From the NCBI GenBank assembly GCA_023247935.1, contig JAHFFM010000048.1, positions 1 through 11,373 of the forward strand: a stretch of 11,373 bases of DNA. Reading direction: 5' to 3'. The stretch is from Candidatus Omnitrophota bacterium (GTDB lineage Bacteria; Omnitrophota; Gorgyraeia; 2-02-FULL-51-18). The position numbers were made by a program, and so were the translations under genes. Of the stretch, positions 1 through 6,902 are shown piece after piece. The first letter of the stretch is position 1, and each line of letters starts with the position of its first letter. A model generated the notes under the pieces. That model was not told the DNA's origin. It made no database searches and saw only the letters and a list, made by a program, of their open reading frames with translations.

Positions 1-411
1 TCCCGACAAAACCGAATACAACATGGCTAAATTCGATGAATCGTCGCCATAATGCGCATGAACATGGTCCGGATTTCTCTGATGAATCAGTACGGTGTCA
101 TAAAGACCCAGAAAAAATTGTTTCCGGATCTTGCTTCCATGGGCAATCACAAGAGACCAGGCGCGCAAATAACCCATGGGTCGGTGGAACAGCCAATACG
201 CATGCGCGGCAAGCGCCCGAAACAAACTCATCTTCGGAAAATAACGCACTTCCTGAATGCGGCTTACCTGCGAATGCACCACGGCTTCCGGCACCTTTTC
301 ATGGGCATAAACTTCCACCTGAACGCCTTTATTCTGCATTTGAATCATCTCATTCAAAATAAAGGTTTCTGAAATTTTTGGAAAAATGTTTAAAAGATAC
401 ACAACTTTCAT
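1..411 (-). CDS. GT4-family glycosyltransferase, N-terminal part (runs off window)
   Basis: The first 137 codons of a gene read leftward and cut by the window edge. The protein starts MKVVYLLNIFPKISETFI, followed by NEM and later VHAHYGDDSS. The start FPK-SETFI--NE and the HAH-G loop are typical of the N-terminal acceptor domain of GT4 (GT-B fold) glycosyltransferases such as WcaL-like exopolysaccharide enzymes. The nucleotide-sugar-binding C-terminal domain lies outside the window, so the sugar cannot be inferred. The ATG at 411-409 overlaps the TGA of the upstream epimerase gene as ATGA, so the two are probably translationally coupled in one operon. The role would be cytoplasmic transfer of a sugar to a lipid-linked glycan. 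The family call is fairly secure; the exact function is not. Confidence 0.82.
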   Translation of the reverse strand, partial: MKVVYLLNIFPKISETFILNEMIQMQNKGVQVEVYAHEKVPEAVVHSQVSRIQEVRYFPKMSLFRALAAHAYWLFHRPMGYLRAWSLVIAHGSKIRKQFFLGLYDTVLIHQRNPDHVHAHYGDDSSNLAMLYSVLSG

Positions 412-1400
412 TTCGATTTATTTTTAATTTTTTCCCATTCCCAAGCCGTGCGGATAATGCTTTCCAAGCCATGTTTGATTTTCCAACCCAACACGCGGCG
501 GGCCTTATCCGAACTCGCCACGAGCTTCGCCGGATCTCCGGGTCTTCGCGGGCTCATCTTTACTTTGACCTTTTTACCGGTCACCTTTTCAACTTCACGC
601 ACGATTTCCATCACGGAATAACCGCTGCCACTGCCCAAATTAAACGCGTCGCTTTTCATCCCGCGATTCAACGCCTCAAGTGCCAAAAGATGCGCGTCCG
701 CCAAATCCTCAACATGCACGTAGTCGCGCACGCAAGTGCCGTCCGGCGTATCATAATCATCGCCAAAAATCTGCAACTCTTTCTTTTCTCCGGTCAAAAC
801 CTTCAGAATATTCGGAATCAGATGCGTTTCCGGGTCATGAAGTTCGCCGATGCGGCCGTTCGGATGCGCGCCGCAGGCGTTGAAATAGCGAAGCGCCACA
901 TAACGGGTGTCCGTAGACCTGGCCTCGTCCTTAAGAATAGTTTCAATCATCAGCTTGGATTGGCCGTATGTATTTGTCGGGCACTTGTTGTCGTCTTCTT
1001 GAATGGGAATGCGTTTCGGCTCGCCAAACGTGGCGGCCGTAGACGAAAAAATAAATTTTTTAATTTTTGTCTCTTTCATGGCCTTCAAAAGCTGCACGCA
1101 AGCCACTACGTTGTTGTCATAATACTTCAGAGGGTTTGTCATGGACTCGCCCACCAAAGACGCAGCTGCGAAATGTATCACCGCGCCGGGTTTATATTTT
1201 TTAAGAGCACTTAGAATATCTTTGTAATTGCGTAAATCGCCTTTCACGAGCGGAACATTTTTGGGCACAAGGCGGCGATGCCCCATCGAAAGGTTGTCAA
1301 AAACCACGGGCTGATATTTTTCATCGATTAATTTTTGAACCATTGTCGAGCCGATATACCCGGCACCGCCAATCACCATCACTCCTGATTCACGCCCCAT
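408..1400 (-). CDS. galE: UDP-glucose 4-epimerase-like NAD-dependent sugar epimerase (extended SDR)
   Basis: The 330-residue protein has the usual GalE length. It has the NAD-binding glycine motif GGAGYIGS at residues 11-18, an FSSTAATFG segment with the catalytic Ser/Thr position at T121, and the SDR pair Tyr145-x3-Lys149 in TYGQSK. YFNACGAHP and FNLGSG follow at the expected distances. The family interconverts UDP-glucose and UDP-galactose (or the GlcNAc/GalNAc pair) in the cytoplasm and supplies precursors for glycan assembly. The first seven residues (MGRESGV) are encoded by an upstream heptanucleotide repeat. I keep the 1400 start because a start at Met8 would shorten the first beta strand before GGAGYIG, and because GGTGAG precedes ATG1400, although closely. 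Its stop overlaps the next gene by four bases. GalE is likely, but a related UDP-sugar epimerase cannot be excluded. Confidence 0.9.
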   Translation of the reverse strand: MGRESGVMVIGGAGYIGSTMVQKLIDEKYQPVVFDNLSMGHRRLVPKNVPLVKGDLRNYKDILSALKKYKPGAVIHFAAASLVGESMTNPLKYYDNNVVACVQLLKAMKETKIKKFIFSSTAATFGEPKRIPIQEDDNKCPTNTYGQSKLMIETILKDEARSTDTRYVALRYFNACGAHPNGRIGELHDPETHLIPNILKVLTGEKKELQIFGDDYDTPDGTCVRDYVHVEDLADAHLLALEALNRGMKSDAFNLGSGSGYSVMEIVREVEKVTGKKVKVKMSPRRPGDPAKLVASSDKARRVLGWKIKHGLESIIRTAWEWEKIKNKSK

Positions 1401-1472
1401 AACTCACCCCCACCCCCGATTCATAACTCACCCTCATCCCAGACTCACAACCCACAACTCACTCCTCACCCC
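1384..1472 (-). repeat. Degenerate heptanucleotide repeat array (GTGAGTT-type)
   Basis: Read on the minus strand, this stretch is built of heptamers resembling GTGAGTT, ATGAATC and GTGAGTC. GTGAGTT occurs exactly three times (1462-1456, 1431-1425, 1407-1401), with variants between and occasional extra 3-nt slips (copy spacing 31 and 24). It fills most of the 78-bp gap between the upstream glycosyltransferase stop and the epimerase start, and continues into the first codons of the epimerase gene. It resembles the short tandemly repeated repetitive sequences known between genes in cyanobacteria and other genomes. It also supplies the GGTGAG and AGGAG Shine-Dalgarno-like strings near the epimerase start. 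Confidence 0.7.
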
Positions 1473-1478
1473 TTTTTA

Positions 1479-2363
1479 CTATCTTTTTCCGAAACAATCC
1501 TTCAATTTTTTTAAAAAAATATGAAACCCGCTCAACACCAGAAATTGCGCGTAAAAAGACGGTGAAAGTTTTTTGATTTTTTCAAGACTTTTTCTTTTTA
1601 ATTCCGTTTTTTTCTCCGCAGGAATATTTTCCTTGTCCACATTGTAAAAATAATAAGCCGCGACCCACCCCAATTTGGAAGCGCTGATATAGCCGTTGCG
1701 ATATTTCAAAATCGCGTCAAAGAGATCCTGATCATTACGCCGCGTCAGCGTGAGCGACTTGCTGTGATACCGGTACAGATAAATAGGTTCTGCCACATGC
1801 GTCATTTTAAAGCGCTGCCAAACCCTTATCCAATAATCGTAATCCTCGACGATTTCATAATGAGGGTTATATTCACCGACGGTTTCATAAACATTTCTCG
1901 TGTAGAGAAAACAAGCTCCCAGCGTATTTCTCACCGCAAGATTCAACGGCTCCGGAATCGAAACCAGCTCCTTGGTACCCGTGTCTTCGTAAAACGCCCA
2001 ATAATCCGCGTATACAAAACCCGCATCCGGATTTCTACGGAGCGCCTGCAGCATTTTTTCAATGGCGGCTGGCGTGTATTCATTGTCATCCGACGTCCAC
2101 GTCAAATAATTTCCCGTGGCATGACGAAAACCGATGTTCAACGACTTGGGCAGCCTTTGATTCACTTCATTTCTCACGATTTTGATTCGGGAATCGGAAA
2201 ATGATTTCATGATGGCAGGCGTTTCGTCAGTGGAGCGGTCATCCACAAGAATCAATTCAAGGTCCCGGTGCGTTTGTGACAAACAGCTTTCGATAGAACC
2301 ACGAAGGTACTTTGCACCGTTATATGTCGGCAGAATAATGCTGACCTTCTCGCTTTGGACCAC
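1479..2363 (-). CDS. Family 2 glycosyltransferase (GT-A fold)
   Basis: The 294-residue protein opens with VSIILPTYNGAKYLRGSIESCL, the classic GT2 nucleotide-binding start. It continues with LILVDDRSTDET (Asp41-Asp42), the metal-binding DXD-like WTSDDNEY (Asp92-Asp93), and the catalytic-base region EDYDYWIR (Glu173-Asp174). There is no C-terminal membrane segment, so it is probably a soluble or peripheral cytoplasmic enzyme adding one sugar to a lipid-linked acceptor; donor and linkage are unknown. The start codon is GTG at 2363-2361, one base after the TAA of the methyltransferase gene, with GGAGAGAAGG upstream as ribosome-binding site. The near-zero spacing indicates co-transcription with the methyltransferase and toroid genes. 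Confidence 0.9.
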   Translation of the reverse strand: MVQSEKVSIILPTYNGAKYLRGSIESCLSQTHRDLELILVDDRSTDETPAIMKSFSDSRIKIVRNEVNQRLPKSLNIGFRHATGNYLTWTSDDNEYTPAAIEKMLQALRRNPDAGFVYADYWAFYEDTGTKELVSIPEPLNLAVRNTLGACFLYTRNVYETVGEYNPHYEIVEDYDYWIRVWQRFKMTHVAEPIYLYRYHSKSLTLTRRNDQDLFDAILKYRNGYISASKLGWVAAYYFYNVDKENIPAEKKTELKRKSLEKIKKLSPSFYAQFLVLSGFHIFLKKLKDCFGKR

Positions 2364-2364
2364 C

Positions 2365-3123
2365 TTAAGCCTTCTCTCCGATGGTGATCAGCAAGTAACC
2401 TTGATTCAAAAGCGAGGGCTTTGAATGGTCTTTTAAACAAAAAACGGTTTCAATCACACGTCTCATCAATTTTCCGCCGCGCATGCTCAAAAAATCCAGC
2501 GAATGTTTGGTGCCGACCGAGAATTCTTTAATGACGCCGCGAGTGGCCGTCCCAAAATGCGGTTTAAGCGTGGGAAACGGATGCTCCCCTCCCCACACCC
2601 ATTGTTTTTTTTGCTCCAAATACCATTTGCCGAAACGATACGGCAAAGACCAGGCGTTCGGTACCAGAATAATCACGCGTTTTTTCGCGATACGGAAAGC
2701 TTCTTTTAAAATACCGCGGATTTGTTCGTCGGTAAAATATTCAAAAACGCCGCAGCTGTAAACCAGATCAAACTCACCGTCTTTAAAAGGCAGGGCTTTA
2801 GTCATGTCCACCTGTTGAAAGCGGCCCTTGAGACCAAGATTGTGAAAAAGCTCTTTGCTGAAATCCAAATTATCCTGGGACCAATCCATGAGCGTGATAT
2901 CTTTGCCTTCCATGCCCAGCGTCGCGCCCAATTCCCCGCGGCCGCTTCCCATGTCGAGCACTTTGGAGCAATCTTCGGCATGATCCAGCACCACCCGAAC
3001 CCAGGGAAGCTTGTAACCCTTTGTTTTAAGCTCTTCGGCTAATTTTTTCGCTTCAGAGCCGTCGCGGCTTTGCAGCACATTGGACCATTCGTCCGGCGTC
3101 AGGTTCCAAGTATCAGAAGACAT
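2365..3123 (-). CDS. Class I SAM-dependent methyltransferase
   Basis: The 252-residue protein has a Rossmann-fold SAM-binding core: motif I VLDMGSGRGE (residues 55-64), the acidic residue ending beta2 in LMDWS (Asp80), QVDMTKALPF (Asp106), and FDLVYSCGVFEYF (118-130) as motif IV. The N-terminal 45 residues, with several Trp, probably form a cap or substrate-binding part. Given the neighbours, a sugar O-methylation or methylation of a glycan terminus is a reasonable inference, but the substrate is not visible in the sequence. The ATG at 3123 follows the stop of the toroid gene by one base, with GGTGA about nine bases upstream. Rearward it is one base from the GT2 gene, so the three genes form one translationally tight unit. 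Confidence 0.88.
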   Translation of the reverse strand: MSSDTWNLTPDEWSNVLQSRDGSEAKKLAEELKTKGYKLPWVRVVLDHAEDCSKVLDMGSGRGELGATLGMEGKDITLMDWSQDNLDFSKELFHNLGLKGRFQQVDMTKALPFKDGEFDLVYSCGVFEYFTDEQIRGILKEAFRIAKKRVIILVPNAWSLPYRFGKWYLEQKKQWVWGGEHPFPTLKPHFGTATRGVIKEFSVGTKHSLDFLSMRGGKLMRRVIETVFCLKDHSKPSLLNQGYLLITIGEKA

Positions 3124-3124
3124 T

Positions 3125-4069
3125 TTATTTTTTCACCAGTCGGTGCAAATCCAGGAAATATTTGACGGCCCAGCTTATTTCTTCATCCGGAAAATAAAAA
3201 GCATGTTTGCCGTAACCGCCGTAAAATCCGCCGCTGGGATTTTGAATGTTCTGAAGATAGCGGAACGCTTTTTCGGCTGGCTCTTTCATGCCGAATTTCG
3301 CCCACGCGATAGCGATTTGCGCCAAACCCGTGGAACAAACCCATTTCACATGCGGAAACGCGGGCACGGAACCGTCGCTTCGTTGAGTTTTCAGCGCTTC
3401 GTTCAGTCCTTTTTTGGCAAGCTCCACTTCGCCAAGGTCCACCAACGCTTCCATGATGTAGCCAAAAAAATGCGAAAGCACTTTGAATTGCGCAATGTCC
3501 GGCTGTTTACGGTAATACTCCTGCGCTTTCTTACCTGCTTCCACATATCGCGGCTCACCCAATTTTTTTCCGGTTTCCAAAAGCGGCGTGATGCAATACA
3601 CATGCACGTTGTCCGTGATCGTGCTTCCATCCGGCATGGCCCATGTGGAAAGGTCGGGCGTGTTTATTTTTCCGTTCGGGCTGATTTGCGTGAGCATCCA
3701 ATCGCAAACGCGGCGAAGAGGCTTTTCCAAATCCGGCGCTTCATGAAGCACGGACAAAAATCCTCTCGCAACCTGCATGGAATCAAATGTATAAGGCTTG
3801 TCATAAATATCCGTGAAAGCGCCGTCCGGCCTTTGCACCGAAGCTTCCCATCTGGCCAATTCCAAAGCGAGTCTTTTTTCATCGTACTGATAAAGCGTCG
3901 GGATCAAATAACCCGTCACTTCCTGCGTGGCTGTTTTTTCTTTGTGATGCGGAAGAATTCCGCCGCTGGGGAGCCGGTTGTTTCTCACCCATTGAATGGC
4001 TTTGCCCACGGATTCTTTTGGATCAATATTGGAATTTATTTTTTTACTGAATAAATTCAATAAACTCAT
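3125..4069 (-). CDS. Alpha/alpha-toroid (squalene cyclase/prenyltransferase-like fold) protein of unknown function
   Basis: From the ATG at 4069 the protein has 314 residues. It is made of helical repeats with glycine-rich turns of the QxxDG-F type: QRPDGAF (79-85), QISPNGKI (128-135), QRSDGSVP (229-236) and QNPSGGFYGGYG (276-287). This spacing is characteristic of the alpha/alpha-toroid fold shared by terpene cyclases, protein prenyltransferases and several polysaccharide-active enzymes. I see no DxDD cyclase motif and no signal peptide. An upstream in-frame ATG at 4117 exists, but AGAGGGA sits seven bases before 4069 and the extension would enter the flanking repeat, so I chose 4069. It is one base from the methyltransferase gene, and the two may act on the same glycan. 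Sugar epimerase, lyase or binding roles are all possible; the function is not known. Confidence 0.78.
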   Translation of the reverse strand: MSLLNLFSKKINSNIDPKESVGKAIQWVRNNRLPSGGILPHHKEKTATQEVTGYLIPTLYQYDEKRLALELARWEASVQRPDGAFTDIYDKPYTFDSMQVARGFLSVLHEAPDLEKPLRRVCDWMLTQISPNGKINTPDLSTWAMPDGSTITDNVHVYCITPLLETGKKLGEPRYVEAGKKAQEYYRKQPDIAQFKVLSHFFGYIMEALVDLGEVELAKKGLNEALKTQRSDGSVPAFPHVKWVCSTGLAQIAIAWAKFGMKEPAEKAFRYLQNIQNPSGGFYGGYGKHAFYFPDEEISWAVKYFLDLHRLVKK

Positions 4070-4099
4070 TTTGTTTCCCTCTTTAAAGTGAATTATTGT

Positions 4100-4432
4100 C
4101 CTGCCTAAAAACAACAACCCAAACAGGTCCTGTCACATGAAACCTATTTTTAACCCAAATAATGCATTAGAACCCGAGAACCAAGATGCGACAGATTGAT
4201 ACAGATAGACTTGAAGCAAATCACAGGCGCACTTTTAAGTGCGTCAAGATTTTCTGAAAGGCTAGATGTGTCAAGATGTTGCATCGACTTCCGGGTTCTG
4301 ATGCATTATTTGGGTTTATCCAAAAATGCTATCAGGACCTCAAAAAAAATCGGGTTGCGGTGTGCTGTCCTTTTGGGATAAATAAGAATAGATTTCATGC
4401 GCCACCCGTTTGGCTTGTTATTTTTATGTAGG
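4100..4432. repeat. Imperfect palindromic repeat, copy 1 (interrupted by a second element)
   Basis: The two ends are inverted copies. The left end starts CCTGCCTAAAAACAACAAC, and the right end read on the minus strand starts CCTACATAAAAATAACAAG; the similarity continues through AAACRGGT and CATGAAA. Inner arms include AGGTCCTG (4125-4132) and its complement CAGGACCT (4333-4340). Without the inserted element at 4153-4315 and its target duplication the unit is about 165 bp. It lies directly after the TGA (4435-4433) of the aminotransferase-dehydrogenase gene and 31 bases before the toroid start. A second copy starts at 11277. No coding capacity is seen. It is probably a non-autonomous palindromic (MITE- or REP-like) repeat, and its transcript would fold into a long hairpin. 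Confidence 0.8.
4153..4315. mobile_element. Nested MITE-like element with 24-bp terminal inverted repeats
   Basis: The ends at 4153-4176 and 4292-4315 are inverted repeats matching at 23 of 24 positions (ACCCAAATAATGCAT at the outer edge). They are flanked on both sides by TTA, which looks like a 3-bp target duplication. The interior is also an imperfect palindrome, with GATGC and ACA..TTGA segments on both arms and an apical hairpin CGCACTT-TT-AAGTGCG at 4228-4243. The element splits the outer repeat between the ATTTT and TATCC segments, which are only a few bases apart in the second copy at 11322-11334. There is no transposase inside, so it would need one acting in trans. The boundaries are well supported; the superfamily is not known. 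Confidence 0.82.
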
Positions 4433-6736
4433 TCAATAAACGTTTATTTTCGATTTTTCGGCCAAAGACTTGTACGCGGCCTCAATTACTTTTTGCGCTT
4501 TCAATCCCGCTTCGGAACCGATCACGCTTGTCCTGTTTTTTTGCACGGCTTCGATAAAATGATCAATCTGCCTGTTAAAACCTTCGGCGGGACCGCTCTT
4601 ATTCGCAACCCTCTTCCATTCACTCCAGGTTTTATATTTGTACGTGATGCCTTTCATATCCAGAAAAACGGCGCCTTCGTCTCCGTAAATTTCAAGGTAA
4701 TGATCCGGCGTCACCCAAGCGGCCCAACTCACATCAATAGTGCCTTTGACGCCACTTTTCAAAGAAAAATTGATTTTGGCGGTGTCTTCAATGCCGACAT
4801 TTTTCGCGTCCAAAGCCTGCGTGTCCACGGAATCCATTTCTCCGAAGAGATACTGAATCAAATCAATTGCATGCGGACCGTTGTCCATGATGACTCCGCC
4901 GCCTGAAATTTCTTTTTTCACAAACCAGGTTCCGGCCATATCCATGTATCCGCCAAAAATAAGCCGAATGTTCAAAATTTTTCCAAGCGTTCCTTTTTCA
5001 AGTAATTCTTTGGTCTTGATGACTTCCTCAAAAAATCTCAATTTGAACGCCGTGATCAACAATCGGTTTTTTTCCTGGGCTTTCGCGAGCATTACCTGCG
5101 CCTCTGAAACCGTCATCGCCAAAGGCTTTTCGCAAAGCACATGAACTCCGGCCTCGAGCAAATCACAAACGATTTGGCGATGCGTGGAAGGAACCGTGCA
5201 CACGCTGGCCACCTGCACGCTTTCATTTTCCAAAAGCGCTTGATGCGTGGAATAAACTTTCGCGCCAGCCGCGTCACGGGCAAATTGCTCTGCTCGGGAT
5301 AAATCCGTGTCGACACAAGCCACCAATTTAATATGAGGATTTTGTTTGTACGCGTCTAAATGACTTCTTCCGATTTGGCCGCAGCCGATAATAGCTACAT
5401 TTATTTTTTTGCCGCCCATTTTTTCTTCTGCGCGAGGAGTTGTGTCCGCCGGGATCGGCGTCGATGCGGAACTCATAACGGTTTTGCCGGTAACCTTCTG
5501 AAGACATTGCTTGATGGTGTCGACGGCGCGCTGAACACCGGCTTCCCCCCAACTCTCATTCCAGGGAATGCAAACCAATGTTTCCAACATTTTTTCCGCA
5601 TTAGGACACAAACCTTCTTTGTACTCATAAGTTTTGTCCACATTTCTTGATGTAAACGGAAGCTGGGAATTTCCATAAGTTTTTTTCGCGGTCAATGATT
5701 CCGTGCAAAGATAAATCGGCTTGCCGGTATAACCCGCCATGGCGTAAACGCCTTTAGAAATCATTTCCTTGCAAAATACTTCCAGGTTCGCGCCTTCCAG
5801 CCGGAACGGATAAAGCCAATAAGAATGGTTCACACCTTCACGACCCGGAATCGGCGTGACGCCCGGAATGCCCTGCAAAAGTCTTGTCATGAGCTGGCCC
5901 ATGGCGTTGCGTTTTTCAATCACGGCTTTTACTTTTTTAATTTGCGCTCTTCCGACGGCTCCGGTCAATTCGTTCATGCGGTAATTCGGCGCGTGAAAAA
6001 GATAGGCGCGGCTTCCCCATCCTTTTCGCGCGTATCCTTTGTCCACGAAAAGTTTCATGCGCTCATAATAATTTTTATTAAACGTGATGGTCATGCCTCC
6101 GTCACCGGTGGTCATATGTTTGGATTGCTGAAAGCTGTAGCAGCCGATATCTCCCCATGTGCCAAGATATTTTCCTTTGTACTCGGTGACATGCGTTTGA
6201 GAGCAGTCTTCGACAAGCGGGATGCCATGTCTTTTGGCCACATCCACAATTTTTTCCATGTTGCAGGCGTTGCCGAACAAATGCACGACGACAATGGCTT
6301 TGGTGCGGGGTGTAATTTTCCGCTCAATGTCTTCCGGGTCCATTTGGCAGGTTTCATCGATATCCGCGAAAACCGGAATACAATTTTGATAAAGAATAGG
6401 AATGATGGTGCCCAAGTCCGTGATCGGAGCGGTGATGATTTCATCGCCGCCGTCCAAATCCAGCCCGCCAAGCGCCGTGTGAATGGCAGCCGTTCCGGAA
6501 GTGGACGCCACCGCGTAAGGCGCGCCATACAAAACCGCGAATTCTTTTTCAAATGCGGCCACCATGGAACCATCCGGACCAAAAAGATTTTGGCTCAAAA
6601 GCGCCTGACGCAGTAAAGCCAATTCGTTCTCGTCGAAAAGCACGCGTCCGGGATATTTCTTCGCGCCTTGCATCAAAACCTTCAATAAAACATTCACGGC
6701 AGGTTTCAAAGCCTGTTTGATTTTTTTCTTCATCAT
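4433..6736 (-). CDS. Fusion of DegT/DnrJ/EryC1/StrS aminotransferase and Gfo/Idh/MocA dehydrogenase
   Basis: The 767-residue protein has two full enzyme domains. Residues about 30-415 are a sugar PLP aminotransferase: ASTSGT (77-82), LVEDCSQTH with Asp177 for the pyridine nitrogen, and SFQQSKHMTTGDGG with Schiff-base Lys206. A Ser/Pro/Thr-rich linker (about 416-440) leads to a NAD(P)-dependent oxidoreductase: AIIGCGQIG (449-456), CEKPLA with Lys537, and GGGVIMDNGPHAIDLI with Asp618, His622 and Asp625. Separate enzymes of these families act in succession when a hydroxyl is oxidised and then transaminated, as in WbpB/WbpE or NtdC/NtdA, so making an amino sugar is the likely role. Both catalytic sets look intact. 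The ATG follows AAGGAC six bases upstream. Met440 is a possible internal start, but its ribosome-binding site (AGAAGA) is weak. Substrate not determined. Confidence 0.9.
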   Translation of the reverse strand: MMKKKIKQALKPAVNVLLKVLMQGAKKYPGRVLFDENELALLRQALLSQNLFGPDGSMVAAFEKEFAVLYGAPYAVASTSGTAAIHTALGGLDLDGGDEIITAPITDLGTIIPILYQNCIPVFADIDETCQMDPEDIERKITPRTKAIVVVHLFGNACNMEKIVDVAKRHGIPLVEDCSQTHVTEYKGKYLGTWGDIGCYSFQQSKHMTTGDGGMTITFNKNYYERMKLFVDKGYARKGWGSRAYLFHAPNYRMNELTGAVGRAQIKKVKAVIEKRNAMGQLMTRLLQGIPGVTPIPGREGVNHSYWLYPFRLEGANLEVFCKEMISKGVYAMAGYTGKPIYLCTESLTAKKTYGNSQLPFTSRNVDKTYEYKEGLCPNAEKMLETLVCIPWNESWGEAGVQRAVDTIKQCLQKVTGKTVMSSASTPIPADTTPRAEEKMGGKKINVAIIGCGQIGRSHLDAYKQNPHIKLVACVDTDLSRAEQFARDAAGAKVYSTHQALLENESVQVASVCTVPSTHRQIVCDLLEAGVHVLCEKPLAMTVSEAQVMLAKAQEKNRLLITAFKLRFFEEVIKTKELLEKGTLGKILNIRLIFGGYMDMAGTWFVKKEISGGGVIMDNGPHAIDLIQYLFGEMDSVDTQALDAKNVGIEDTAKINFSLKSGVKGTIDVSWAAWVTPDHYLEIYGDEGAVFLDMKGITYKYKTWSEWKRVANKSGPAEGFNRQIDHFIEAVQKNRTSVIGSEAGLKAQKVIEAAYKSLAEKSKINVY

Positions 6737-6832
6737 GACTTGTCCTTTTGCAAAAAATTTATTGTCATTTTTCCCAAAAAAGCGAGAGAAGCCATGGGAA
6801 ATTCAGGAGCTCAAAACAACCCTTTTTGGCTT

Positions 6833-6869
6833 CTGTATAAACATGTAAATATAACATATTTTTACACAG
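6833..6869. promoter_or_regulatory. Imperfect AT-rich palindrome in the 166-bp gap upstream of the fusion gene
   Basis: CTGTATAAACATGT on the plus strand is mirrored by ACATATTTTTACACAG, giving an inverted repeat with small internal differences. On the minus strand it contains TATATT (6853-6848), with the weak CCCACA hexamer 17 bases upstream, so it could be a promoter or operator for the aminotransferase-dehydrogenase gene. The rest of the gap (6737-6902) shows no gene and no convincing terminator for the upstream glycosyltransferase. Confidence 0.25.
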
Positions 6870-6902
6870 TTGTGGGAAGAATGAGGGGCACGCTAACTGG
6901 CC

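Noticed and set aside
378..1214. Long plus-strand open frame opposite the epimerase gene
   Set aside because: It is the antisense shadow of a gene with full SDR motifs, and its translation has no recognisable domain.
1377..1379. Alternative epimerase start at Met8
   Set aside because: It leaves too few residues before GGAGYIG for the first beta strand and puts AGGAG only two or three bases from the ATG. It remains possible.
1384..1472. CRISPR-like array
   Set aside because: The units are seven bases, degenerate and directly adjacent, with no spacers.
3080..4054. 324-codon plus-strand open frame opposite the toroid gene
   Set aside because: It is antisense to a well-supported gene, rich in Phe/Arg/His, and spans two real genes on the other strand.
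4070..4117. Sixteen-residue N-terminal extension of the toroid protein
   Set aside because: A good AGAGGGA site is placed before ATG4069, and the extension reads into the repeat.
4196..4381. 61-codon open frame inside the nested repeats
   Set aside because: It crosses the boundaries of two palindromic elements and has no ribosome-binding site, so it is chance coding.
5825..6616. 263-codon plus-strand open frame opposite the aminotransferase
   Set aside because: It is antisense to the PLP aminotransferase motifs and has no domain-like segments.
6870..6902. Terminator after the glycosyltransferase ending at 6903
   Set aside because: Only a four-base stem (CACA/TGTG) with a short A-rich tail is seen, which is too weak to call.
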